A program made the position numbers and the translations under genes. A DNA stretch of 41,355 nt from an uncultured Lachnospiraceae bacterium (lineage in GTDB: Bacteria; Bacillota; Clostridia; Lachnospirales; Lachnospiraceae), in assembly GCA_902787715.1 (NCBI GenBank), contig CADAHQ010000011.1, positions 1-41,355 of the forward strand. The letters run 5' to 3'. Positions within the stretch are counted from its first letter, which is position 1; every line of letters begins with the position of its first letter. The notes beneath the pieces were generated by a model that worked only from the letters and a program-made list of their open reading frames with translations, made no database searches and was not told the DNA's origin. This document shows, one piece after another, positions 25,777 through 33,789 of the stretch.

Positions 25777-26727
25777 TCACTCCTTCGCGTCACGCAGCGC
25801 GGTGCCGGTAATCTCCAAAAAGACATCGTTCAAGGTCGGAAGTTCCGAATACACGCGGCCGAATCCGAGCTCCGCCTCCTGCAAAACACCGAGGATGCGG
25901 ATTAAGTTGTGGCGGCCGCCCGAGCAGCGCACCGTCAGCTTCTCGCCGTCGTACTCGGTCTCGTACACATGCGGCAGGTGCGAAATCTTCTCCTTCGTCT
26001 CCTCCGGAAGCTCCAGAATCTCGATGGACACGGTCTCGCTGTTGCGAATCATGCCCTTGAGCTCGTCCTTCGTGCCCTCGGCAATCTTACGGCCCTTGTC
26101 CATGATGGCGATGCGGGTGCAGATCTGCTCGACCTCCTCCATGTAGTGCGAGGTGTAGATGACCGTCGCACCCTGGCGGTTCAGCTCCTGAATACCCTCC
26201 AGAATCTTGTTCCGGCTCTGGGGGTCAACCGCCACCGTGGGCTCGTCGAGGATAATCAGCTTCGGCTTGTGGGCGATGCCGCAGGCGATGTTTAAGCGCC
26301 GCAGCAGACCTCCCGAAAGCTTTCCCGGCCGGAAATTCACAAAATCCTCCAGCCCGACGAACCGGATCGCCTCCTCCACCAAAGCCTTGCGCTTTGCCTT
26401 GTCCGTGACATACAAACCGCAGAAATAATCAATGTTCTCGCGCACCGTAAGCTCATCGAGCACGGCCACATTCTGCATGATGACGCCGATCTCTCTCTTT
26501 AAATCGTAGCTCGTGGGCGTCATCTCCTGCCCGAACACTTCAATGTCTCCCTTGTCAAAGGTAAGCAGCGACAGAAGACAGTTGATTGTCGTTGTCTTGC
26601 CCGAACCGTTGGGTCCCAGCAGGCCGAAGATTTCCCCCTCTTTAATCTCCAGCGAAAAATGGTCGAGCGCCACAAGCTCGCCGTACCGCTTCACCAGGTT
26701 GTCGATTTTCACTACTGTAGGTTTCAT
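25777..26727 (-). CDS. ABC transporter ATP-binding protein
   Basis: The 316-residue cytoplasmic ATPase has Walker A GPNGSGKTT near residues 38-46, signature LSGGLLRRLNIACG, Walker B KLIILDEPTVAVDP and the switch region YTSHYMEEVEQIC. The last ~90 residues are the C-terminal extension common in ABC-2 drug and lipid exporters. It is the first gene of the three-gene exporter operon. The LSGGLLRR form, with L where Q is common, is an ordinary variant in this group. Confidence 0.93.
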   Translation of the reverse strand: MKPTVVKIDNLVKRYGELVALDHFSLEIKEGEIFGLLGPNGSGKTTTINCLLSLLTFDKGDIEVFGQEMTPTSYDLKREIGVIMQNVAVLDELTVRENIDYFCGLYVTDKAKRKALVEEAIRFVGLEDFVNFRPGKLSGGLLRRLNIACGIAHKPKLIILDEPTVAVDPQSRNKILEGIQELNRQGATVIYTSHYMEEVEQICTRIAIMDKGRKIAEGTKDELKGMIRNSETVSIEILELPEETKEKISHLPHVYETEYDGEKLTVRCSGGRHNLIRILGVLQEAELGFGRVYSELPTLNDVFLEITGTALRDAKE

Positions 26728-26775
26728 CGTTATCCTCGCTTTCTTCGTCGGAATTTTCCGTAAGCTTCTGACATA

Positions 26776-26804
26776 AGAATAGCGCAGGAAAACTCCTGCG
26801 CCAA
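26776..26804 (-). promoter_or_regulatory. Promoter of the ABC exporter operon with a dyad in its spacer
   Basis: Minus-strand TTGGCG (26799-26804), 17 bases, TATTCT (26776-26781). The spacer contains most of a perfect 8-bp dyad (GCGCAGGA / TCCTGCGC, 26782-26801, 4-base centre). The 3' flank is not T-rich, so it does not look like a terminator of the gene upstream; an operator is more likely. Confidence 0.55.
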
Positions 26805-26828
26805 GTGTGTTGCGTCATCATTTCCATG

Positions 26829-26840
26829 TGACAAATGTCA
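26829..26840. promoter_or_regulatory. TGACA/TGTCA dyad upstream of the ABC exporter promoter
   Basis: TGACAAATGTCA has 5-bp arms and a 2-base centre. Its midpoint lies about 66 bases upstream of the expected transcript start, a usual activator position. The response regulator encoded at 29080-29703 is the obvious candidate to bind it, by inference. Confidence 0.4.
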
Positions 26841-26876
26841 TAAAACCGCCGGCAAATGCTCCCGCATAGCCGAATC

Positions 26877-27743
26877 TCAGACGTTGGTCCGAAGGTTGAG
26901 AATCATGGTGATAAACATCTTGATGTCGTCAATCTCCCCCTGCACCTTCGCCATCTCTTTGTCGAGGTCCAACTTGCCGACCTCGATTTCGGCGTCGAAG
27001 ACATTTTTGCCGGGCTCGTTAAATGCAAGCACCACGGTGTTGCCGAACACCTTCATTGCGATGCTTTCGTATTTGCCGGCTAAGACCTGCAGGCGCTCCA
27101 TAAACGGAGGCGTAATCAGGTAAAATGCATCCGTCTGCACGTGGGAGTACACATCGAAGGCATTGTTGAACGCAATGGACTCCAGCTCCACCTTGGTGTC
27201 CTTCGCTTCGCTTTTGCTCATTGCCCGGTACTTAAACTTTTTGCTGAACGCCGACACGCAGGTAACCAGTTTGTTCGGGAAGCTGAACGCAAGCATGCGG
27301 CCCTCGAAAAAGGTCTGGGAATAATTGCTGTCGCTGGATTTGTCCACATCGATGGCTTTCACCTCGGCAACCTCAAAATACACGCCCCGGTATGTCGCGC
27401 GGATAAAATCCTCGGAATGGTACCAGTTTCCCATCTGAAAAATCTGATAATTCTTCACATTTTCCTCGGGAAAGCCGTTGTCCGGCTCGTAGACGACATT
27501 GTCAAAATTGTTTGCGAGAGGCTCCCGCACGAAGGCATCCTTGTACAGACCCTTCATCTCCTTCCGAAGCTTCTGGACGCGCCAGCACCCGAAGAGAAGA
27601 ATGGCAATTCCCACCGGCGGAATCACCAGAAAGATTGCGCCGACGGCGAGAAAGATTATGGTTTTGCCCACCGCATTTCGCTTCTCCTGCAGTTTGGTAA
27701 TCGCTTCATTGGACGTTCTGACTTCCGTGTTCACCCCGTTCAT
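26877..27743 (-). CDS. DUF3137-like membrane protein
   Basis: The 288-residue protein has a short N-terminal cytoplasmic stretch, two close membrane segments (about residues 26-52), then a soluble domain of ~200 residues. ENVKNYQIFQMGNWYHSEDFIRATYRGVYFEVAEV and the later GRMLAFSFPNKL fit the DUF3137 family of unknown function. GGAGATACGAT precedes ATG. It is single-gene, divergent from the histidine kinase and lies upstream of the ABC operon on the same strand. Its role with either is not shown by the sequence. Confidence 0.75.
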   Translation of the reverse strand: MNGVNTEVRTSNEAITKLQEKRNAVGKTIIFLAVGAIFLVIPPVGIAILLFGCWRVQKLRKEMKGLYKDAFVREPLANNFDNVVYEPDNGFPEENVKNYQIFQMGNWYHSEDFIRATYRGVYFEVAEVKAIDVDKSSDSNYSQTFFEGRMLAFSFPNKLVTCVSAFSKKFKYRAMSKSEAKDTKVELESIAFNNAFDVYSHVQTDAFYLITPPFMERLQVLAGKYESIAMKVFGNTVVLAFNEPGKNVFDAEIEVGKLDLDKEMAKVQGEIDDIKMFITMILNLRTNV

Positions 27744-27846
27744 ATCGTATCTCCTTCTCCGATTTCATCGGATTTCTACCCCGCATTTTCGCGTTTTCCG
27801 GACATCTCCGGCATTTTCCGCCCGTCATGCCAGCCGCGTTTAGGAA

Positions 27847-27876
27847 ATTATACCATAGATCGGCGCATGCTGTCAC
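27847..27876 (-). promoter_or_regulatory. Promoter of the DUF3137-like gene
   Basis: Minus-strand GTGACA (27871-27876), 18 bases, TATAAT (27847-27852). Confidence 0.55.
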
Positions 27877-27877
27877 C

Positions 27878-27896
27878 CGAAACATTCGATGTTTCG
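27878..27896. promoter_or_regulatory. Perfect 19-bp palindrome between divergent promoters
   Basis: CGAAACATTCGATGTTTCG has 8-bp arms around TCG. It begins one base from the DUF3137 gene's -35 and ends three bases before the kinase gene's -35, so one bound factor could control both directions. Confidence 0.55.
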
Positions 27897-27899
27897 CAC

Positions 27900-27927
27900 T
27901 TGTTTTTCGCGGCCGATGGTTTATAAT
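27900..27927 (+). promoter_or_regulatory. Promoter of the DesK-like kinase/regulator operon
   Basis: TTGTTT (27900-27905), 16 bases, TATAAT (27922-27927). Confidence 0.6.
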
Positions 27928-27955
27928 CAAAGTAGATTACCTAAGGAGCTCCCGC

Positions 27956-29038
27956 ATGAACCGATTGCTCGAAAAATGCGCCGTCTTTCTTCTCTGCCTG
28001 CCCGGCTTTCTCATGGCGGGCTCTTTTGCGGTGCCCGTGCTGTCGCTTCTCGGGGCTTTGTGCGTGTCGGCAGTCGTGCAGCTTTTGCCGGGAAAGAAGA
28101 CCGCCTGGATTCTTCTGTTTGCGGCATCGGCCGTCTGCGGCGTTGTGCCGGTTCTTCTGTGCGCGCTCCCGCTGTTCTTCTACGATGCGCTTTATGAAGA
28201 CAAATGGTGGCTCGTGCTGCCGGCCGTGGCCGTCGTTGCCGACGCCGGTTCCCTCTCCACCTCCCAGATTCTCTGCGTTCTCGCGGGAATGGCCGCGACT
28301 CTCATCTGGTACCTGCGGGTAAACGGACTCGCGCAGTCCGTAAGCCGCCTCACAACGCTGCACGACGATATCACGGAGAAAAACCTGCAGCTTGCGGAGC
28401 AGAACCGCCGGCTCTTCGAAGCCCAGGACAATGAGATTCACGTGGCGACCCTCACCGAGCGAAACCGCATTGCAAGAGAGATTCACGACAACGTCGGTCA
28501 CATGCTGACGCGCTCCATCCTGCAGACCGGAGCGCTGCAGATTATCAATAAAGACGAGAAGCTGAAGGAGCCTCTGGCGGAATTAAAGAGCACCCTCGAC
28601 GGCGCCATGACAAGCATCCGTGCAAGCGTTCACGACCTGCATGACGACTCCGTGGACCTTAAGCGTGTCCTCGAGGAAATGCTGGTTTCCGGGGCTGCTC
28701 CCCGCTTTGAAACAAAACTGGAATACGACGCCGGCGAATACATTCCCGGCGAGATTAAGCTCTGCATCGCGGGCATCGTGAAGGAGGGAATCTCCAACGC
28801 GGTGAAGCACTCCAACGGCGACCGCATCGAGGTCATCTTCCGGGAGCACCCTGCATTTTACCAGCTGCTTCTCACGGACAACGGCAATGCCGCCGGCAAG
28901 TCAGCCGAGCGTTCGGACTCCCGCGGCATCGGCCTTCGCAACATGGAGGACCGGGCCGGCAGCGTGGGCGGACGCATCACCTTCACCCGGTCCGAGCAGG
29001 GCTTCCGCATCTTTTTGACCATACCGAAAACCGCGTAA
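27956..29038 (+). CDS. DesK-like sensor histidine kinase (HisKA_3)
   Basis: The 360-residue kinase starts MNRLLEKCAV, set by TAAGGAGCTCCCGC. Hydrophobic segments cover residues about 7-120 with almost no outer loop, then a coiled linker (125-170), the HisKA_3 phospho-acceptor REIHDNVGHMLTRS with His177, and an ATPase domain with the N box KEGISNAVKHS and G box SRGIGLRNMEDR. Kinases lacking a large outer domain next to ABC-2 exporters usually sense membrane damage. The partner regulator follows after 41 bases. Linkage to the divergent exporter is inferred from position. Confidence 0.92.
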   Translation: MNRLLEKCAVFLLCLPGFLMAGSFAVPVLSLLGALCVSAVVQLLPGKKTAWILLFAASAVCGVVPVLLCALPLFFYDALYEDKWWLVLPAVAVVADAGSLSTSQILCVLAGMAATLIWYLRVNGLAQSVSRLTTLHDDITEKNLQLAEQNRRLFEAQDNEIHVATLTERNRIAREIHDNVGHMLTRSILQTGALQIINKDEKLKEPLAELKSTLDGAMTSIRASVHDLHDDSVDLKRVLEEMLVSGAAPRFETKLEYDAGEYIPGEIKLCIAGIVKEGISNAVKHSNGDRIEVIFREHPAFYQLLLTDNGNAAGKSAERSDSRGIGLRNMEDRAGSVGGRITFTRSEQGFRIFLTIPKTA

Positions 29039-29079
29039 TCGGTCTCCGGCCCATTATATGATACAAAGGGGATTTGGCT

Positions 29080-29703
29080 ATGAACATCGTAGTGATTGAC
29101 GACGACCGCCTGGTGGCGATGTCCTTAAAAACCATTCTGGAAGCCTCCGACATCAGTGTGCTTGCCACAGGCCACAGCGGCGCGGACGCCATTGCTCTCT
29201 ATGAGGAGTACCGCCCCGACGTGATTCTCATGGACATCCGCATGGAGGGCATGACCGGCATCGAGGCCGGCAAGCAGATTCTCGCAGACCACCCCGAGGC
29301 GAAGATTCTGTATCTCACCACATTTTCCGACGACGAATACATCATAAACGCCCTAAACATGGGCGCGAAGGGCTATATCTTAAAGCAGGATTTTGAGGGC
29401 ATCGCCCCGGCACTTGCGGCCGTGATGCGCGGTCAGACCGTCTTCGGCGAGAAGATTATCGGCAAGCTTCCGGAGCTTATGAAAACGCCGGAGACCTTCG
29501 ACTATGAGGCCCACGGCATCACCGACAAGGAGCGCGAGATTCTTACGCTTGTGGCGGCCGGACGCTCCAACAAAGAGATTGCCTCGGAGCTTTTCCTAAG
29601 CGAGGGCACGGTCCGCAACTACTTAAGCTCACTCCTTGACAAGCTGGGCCTGCGCGACCGCACGCAGCTTGCGGTATACTACTACACGGAAATCAAGCGT
29701 TGA
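29080..29703 (+). CDS. NarL/FixJ-type response regulator
   Basis: The 207-residue protein has a receiver domain with acidic pocket IDDDR (6-10) and phospho-acceptor Asp52 in VILMDIRMEG, then a LuxR-type helix-turn-helix from about 145 (ITDKEREILTLVAAGRSNKEI and SEGTVRNYLSSL). The ATG at 29080 is chosen with AAAGGGG seven bases upstream; an in-frame TTG two codons earlier is less likely. It partners with the kinase just upstream and probably regulates the ABC exporter. Confidence 0.93.
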   Translation: MNIVVIDDDRLVAMSLKTILEASDISVLATGHSGADAIALYEEYRPDVILMDIRMEGMTGIEAGKQILADHPEAKILYLTTFSDDEYIINALNMGAKGYILKQDFEGIAPALAAVMRGQTVFGEKIIGKLPELMKTPETFDYEAHGITDKEREILTLVAAGRSNKEIASELFLSEGTVRNYLSSLLDKLGLRDRTQLAVYYYTEIKR

Positions 29704-29737
29704 AGAAAGGACAGAGGTTTTACCCTCTGTCCTTTCT
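29704..29737. terminator. Terminator between two convergent two-component systems
   Basis: Perfect 14-bp stem AGAAAGGACAGAGG / CCTCTGTCCTTTCT with a 6-base loop begins one base after the regulator's stop codon. No long T-tract follows on either strand, though the stem's own 3' side is T-rich. Confidence 0.7.
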
Positions 29738-29747
29738 GTCATCACCG

Positions 29748-31712
29748 TCATTTTTCCCGCTTCTTTTTAGGTTTCTTTGCTTTCGCCGAGCGGTTCTGGG
29801 CAAATACCACGGCGTTCAGAATGCCGACAGCCAGCCACCCCACCATACAAAACAGCAGCGGAAGCTGCCCTCTCGTCAGATACATGGATCCCCAGATGAC
29901 CGCACAGACGATATTTAAAGCCGTTGTAATCAGGCTGATAAACGCATATTTGCGGGCTTTCTCGATATCGCCGGCCTTCGCAAAATCGAACCAGAACAGT
30001 AAGCCGTCGCCCTCATTTTCCGCGCCGTAGGAAGCGCCGTGGCGATCAAGAATCCCCGCGCTGATGGCGAGGCCCATTCCGCCGGTCTCCGAATCGGCCT
30101 TCTTCTTTTCGGTCTCAAACATCGGCGTCCAGATTTCCGCAAGCTCCGCCTCCGAGAGAGGCGCGGTCTTGTTCCATACAGAGAACTTCTCATTCTCGGT
30201 CTTCACAACAATCGTGCTACCCGGCTCTCCGTAGCGGACGGCGTTGGCGATGAGATTGTCAATCACCATCCCGATAAGCGCCGGATCGCAGTTCGGCCGC
30301 TCATAGGTCTTCACAGAGAAGTCAACTGTCATCCCCTTCTGTGCAATCAAATCGCTGTAGGAGGCAAGCGAATCCTCCGCCAGCTTGTTCCAGTCGGTCC
30401 TCTCCGGCCGGAGTGTCACGGACTCGTCCATGACACGGGTGTAGGTAAGCATCTGCTCAAGCTTTGCATTCATGGAGTCGCTCTCGCGCAAAAGAACCCC
30501 CAGATAATGCTCCTGCTTCTCGGGCTTCGCTCCGGTCGCCAGGTATTCCGCGGTGTTTCGAACAACTGCCACCGGCGTCTTCAGCTCGTGAGCCATGGCG
30601 TTGATGAACGTATCGCGCAGCTTCTTCAGTTCCCTGCGTCTGCGGTCGACGCCCCACCAAACCTGCATTGCCATGATGGCAAACCCCTGGATGCACAATG
30701 CGAATGCAAGGATTTTCCGGCACGCCTTGCGCCCGATGATGGTTCCCACATCAATCAGCACATAGTAGGCAACCGAAGCTTCGTCTTTGCTTCCGTAAGA
30801 AATCTCTCCGTACCGGTCTTGGTATATTTCATTGATACGCATATGCCAGTTGGCATTCTCAGAAAAATAATCGTCGGAGCCGAATTCCCACGTCTTTGTG
30901 ATATAACTTCCATCCTCCGGCGGAAAATACTCCCCAAAAGCCATTCCGACAACTTCTTCGTTCATCTCCGACCGCTGCAGGAAATAAAACATGCTTCCCT
31001 CCGAATCGGTGTTCCTCGCAGCGCGAACGACATCGTCCTCCCGGTACTCCTTCGACTTCAATTCATATACGCTCTCGCCCTGGGAAATGCGAAGCATCGT
31101 AGGAATAAAGTGCCCCTCCGACGTCTCATGCCCACGCATTTCATCGATAGAAAACGTTTCAAAGCCCATCGGCTCCAGAAACGCGATCAGTTCGTCCTTG
31201 TCAAAATATTTCGTCAGATCCCACGTGGTCTTCGCGGTTTTTTCCAGCACCTCGGAATCATACCGGTCATCCGAAGCGATGCCTTCCGGATAATCGGAAA
31301 CCGTAAGGAGGCATATCGTTCCGTACACAAAGAGACCATCCCCCTTAATCGGAAAATCCGGATCGCGAACAATGACGTCGTAGTACTTGTTATAGTACTC
31401 ATTGTCAAAATAATCACAATAGCATGCGACGCTGAGGCAATCCTCAAAGTCCTTGTCATACTGCCAAAACGGTTCTCCCAGAAACAATTCCTGGATTAAA
31501 AAGGTGAACCGCAGCAGTTGATCCGCGCTTTCTTTCCGTTGGCCCTTCGCCTCCGACGCCGCAAAGTCCATCCGGCTCTCAACCTCCAGCTTGACGCTTT
31601 TCTTTGTGTCGTTGTAGATGACCTGCGCGACGATTGCAATCACAATCAGTGTGACGATTTCAGTCAGCAGAAACCACCGGATTCTCTTCCAAACACTTCT
31701 TTTCTTTCTCAT
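29748..31712 (-). CDS. Sensor histidine kinase with two membrane segments after its ATPase domain
   Basis: The 654-residue kinase starts MRKKRSVWKRIRW, with AAGGTGGGG six bases upstream of ATG. It has a membrane segment (13-32), a long outer domain (33-330), a second membrane segment (333-353), phospho-acceptor FINAMAHELKTP with His375, N box NLIANAVRYGEPG (487-499) and G box ETGGMGLAISAGI (542-554). After the ATPase domain come two further strong membrane segments (about 589-609 and 617-638) and a basic tail, which is rare. The sensed ligand is unknown and the outer domain is not one I recognise. The partner regulator is 84 bases upstream. Confidence 0.9.
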   Translation of the reverse strand: MRKKRSVWKRIRWFLLTEIVTLIVIAIVAQVIYNDTKKSVKLEVESRMDFAASEAKGQRKESADQLLRFTFLIQELFLGEPFWQYDKDFEDCLSVACYCDYFDNEYYNKYYDVIVRDPDFPIKGDGLFVYGTICLLTVSDYPEGIASDDRYDSEVLEKTAKTTWDLTKYFDKDELIAFLEPMGFETFSIDEMRGHETSEGHFIPTMLRISQGESVYELKSKEYREDDVVRAARNTDSEGSMFYFLQRSEMNEEVVGMAFGEYFPPEDGSYITKTWEFGSDDYFSENANWHMRINEIYQDRYGEISYGSKDEASVAYYVLIDVGTIIGRKACRKILAFALCIQGFAIMAMQVWWGVDRRRRELKKLRDTFINAMAHELKTPVAVVRNTAEYLATGAKPEKQEHYLGVLLRESDSMNAKLEQMLTYTRVMDESVTLRPERTDWNKLAEDSLASYSDLIAQKGMTVDFSVKTYERPNCDPALIGMVIDNLIANAVRYGEPGSTIVVKTENEKFSVWNKTAPLSEAELAEIWTPMFETEKKKADSETGGMGLAISAGILDRHGASYGAENEGDGLLFWFDFAKAGDIEKARKYAFISLITTALNIVCAVIWGSMYLTRGQLPLLFCMVGWLAVGILNAVVFAQNRSAKAKKPKKKREK

Positions 31713-31796
31713 ACACATCCCCACCTTCGCTGCGTTTTCGGCCGAATTCTTTCCGAAACGGCCGGTTATCGTCCGACTTCCCCACGGGAAAGCCGG

Positions 31797-32465
31797 TTAC
31801 GGAACAAAGCGATACCCTTCCTTGATCACGGTCTCAATGTGGCTGCCATAGCGGCCGAGAGCCTTGCGAAGCTTCTTGATGTGCGTATCCACCACGCGGT
31901 CGCTTCCCTCGTACTCAAGCCCCCAGATGCGGTCCAAGATCTGCTCGCGGGTAAGCACTCTTCCGCGGTTTGCGATGAAGTACCGCAGTAACCGCAGATC
32001 AAGAGCCTGCAGCTCCACCGGTGCGCCGTCAACCAGCACTGCATTTTTCGCAAAATCCACGCTCAGCCCGTCCGCGGTAAACACCTCCGCCGCCATGGCA
32101 CGGCCGGCTGCACGCTCCAGGATGGCGCGGCATTTGGCGACTAAGACAGGCAGCGAGAAGGGCTTTACAATGTACTCATCCGCGCCCAGGGAGTAGCCGA
32201 GGAGCTGATCCTCCTCCTGCACCCGCGCCGTCAGGAAAAGAATCGGCACGTCCTCCTTCGCGCGAATGCGCCGGCACACCTCAAAGCCGTTCATCCGCGG
32301 CATCATCACGTCCAAAAGCACCAGCCGGTAGTCGTTCCCGCAAAATGCCTCCCAGGCCTGCATACCGTCCGCCACCGCGTCCACCGTAAAACCGTTGTCC
32401 GTGAGGTAGTCGGTCATGACCTCCCGCAGATTTTCATTGTCTTCCGCAAGCAAAATCCGACACAT
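31797..32465 (-). CDS. OmpR/PhoB-type response regulator
   Basis: The 222-residue protein has a receiver domain (AEDNE, phospho-acceptor Asp52 in RLVLLDVMMP, Lys in YIVKPFSL) and a winged-helix output domain (LTREQILDRIWG, DRVVDTHIKKLRKALG). The start at 32465 has AAGGAG upstream. It is the first gene of the kinase pair. Target genes are not known; the 11-bp-periodic repeat array at 37732-37780 would be a suitable type of site. Confidence 0.93.
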   Translation of the reverse strand: MCRILLAEDNENLREVMTDYLTDNGFTVDAVADGMQAWEAFCGNDYRLVLLDVMMPRMNGFEVCRRIRAKEDVPILFLTARVQEEDQLLGYSLGADEYIVKPFSLPVLVAKCRAILERAAGRAMAAEVFTADGLSVDFAKNAVLVDGAPVELQALDLRLLRYFIANRGRVLTREQILDRIWGLEYEGSDRVVDTHIKKLRKALGRYGSHIETVIKEGYRFVP

Positions 32466-32544
32466 CGTCGTTCTCCTTCGGGTTCGTTTTGTTCCTTTGC
32501 AGCACCAACATACCACGGGGATGTGTACTCCGTATGTCAGCCGC

Positions 32545-32616
32545 AAAAAAAATAAAAAAGGGGCCGGTCCGTTGTTGTCACCCCCGACCGGGGTGACAAA
32601 CCGGGACTGCCCCTTT
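32545..32616 (-). terminator. Double-stem terminator of the polyamine operon
   Basis: An outer stem (AAAGGGGC / GCCCCTTT, continued by CCGGTCC pairing) encloses an inner perfect 10-bp stem (TTGTCACCCC / GGGGTGACAA). The minus strand then runs into TTTTTTATTTTTTTT. Confidence 0.88.
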
Positions 32617-32624
32617 ACGTCATC

Positions 32625-33674
32625 TTACTGTGTCGCAACAACCTTGATCCACAGCTCGTTGAGCTTCTTGCGGATCACTTCGTTGTCGTGGAAAATCTCA
32701 TCCTTTTCCTGGATGTGCGGCAGATATGCCTCGTTGTCGCCGAACTCACCGTCCTCGGCGGAGAGCTCTGCAAGCACCGTCTTGTTGGGCGAAGCGTAGC
32801 CAACCGTCGTGGAGCCGTCCAGGCACTGGTCATAGTTGAGCATGAAGTTGATGAACTTGTTGGCGAGGGAAGGATTTTCCGCATTCTTCGGAATAACCAT
32901 GGAATCATACCATACGTTGGTTCCGCAGGAAGGCGTGAAGTAGCCCATGTTCGGGGTCTCGCTCAGGATGTCGGTAGCGTCACCGGAGTACACGATGGCA
33001 AGATCCTTGCGGCCGGCCTTCATGTTGTCAATAACCTCGTCGGTCACGTAGATGGGCTGGGTCGCCTTGTTCATCTCGATGAGCCAGTTGTAGGCTTCCA
33101 TAATCTCGTCCTCGTTCTCCGTGTTGCAGGAGTAGCCGAGCTGCTTGAGGGCGATCATGAAACCGTCGCGTGCCGAGTCATACATGTACACGCGGCCCTT
33201 GTACTTGGGATCCTTGAAGATGCCGAAGCCCTCAGCCTCGAGGTCTGCATAATCAACGTTGTCCTTGTTGTAAACGATGCCGACGGTGCCCCAGAAGTAG
33301 GGAATCGAGTAATCGTTGTTCGGGTCGAAGGAAAGGTTCTTCACTTCGTCCGCCAGATTGCCGATGTTGGTGATGGCATCCTTGTCAAGCTTCTGCAGAT
33401 AGTCTTCCTTCATGAGACGCTCAATGGTGTAGTCGGAAGGAATCAGCACGTCGTATTTGTCGCCGGCCTGAAGCTTCGTGTACATCGCCTCGTTGGAGTC
33501 GAAGTTCTCCACGATTACTTCGCAGTTAAATTCCTTCTCAAAATCGGAGATGACGTCCTCGCCGAGATACTCTCCGGGCAGGAACAGTTTCAGTTTCTCC
33601 TTCTTCTTGCCGCAGCCGGTGAGAGCCAGCACGCACACTGCAAGAAGCATCATTGTTACAAGCGCTTTCTTCAT
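32625..33674 (-). CDS. potD: PotD, spermidine/putrescine ABC transporter substrate-binding lipoprotein
   Basis: The 349-residue protein begins MKKALVTMMLLAVCVLALTGC, a lipoprotein signal with the lipidated Cys21. The mature part matches polyamine-binding PotD/PotF: YDVLIPSDYTIERLM, YFWGTVGIVYNK and MVIPKNAENPSLANKFINF. It captures polyamine outside the membrane and delivers it to PotBC. GGAGGTAAGAAAAAG precedes ATG. It is the last gene of the operon, 115 bases after potC; a short CGGGC/GCCCG stem in that gap may stabilise the potD transcript. Confidence 0.93.
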   Translation of the reverse strand: MKKALVTMMLLAVCVLALTGCGKKKEKLKLFLPGEYLGEDVISDFEKEFNCEVIVENFDSNEAMYTKLQAGDKYDVLIPSDYTIERLMKEDYLQKLDKDAITNIGNLADEVKNLSFDPNNDYSIPYFWGTVGIVYNKDNVDYADLEAEGFGIFKDPKYKGRVYMYDSARDGFMIALKQLGYSCNTENEDEIMEAYNWLIEMNKATQPIYVTDEVIDNMKAGRKDLAIVYSGDATDILSETPNMGYFTPSCGTNVWYDSMVIPKNAENPSLANKFINFMLNYDQCLDGSTTVGYASPNKTVLAELSAEDGEFGDNEAYLPHIQEKDEIFHDNEVIRKKLNELWIKVVATQ

Positions 33675-33789
33675 TCTTTTTCTTACCTCCGTTACTATGA
33701 ACAACGGGCTTTGCCCGGTTCTTACATAAAACTCAACCCTGCCGCAGAAATCTCTCTGCCGATGCAGAAATCCGCGGCGTTTACGCAGT

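Noticed and set aside
26782-26801. 8-bp dyad as terminator of the DUF3137-like gene
   Set aside because: The 3' flank on the minus strand is TATTCTTATG, not a T-tract, and the dyad fills the spacer of a good promoter. Regulatory use fits better, though it is unproven.
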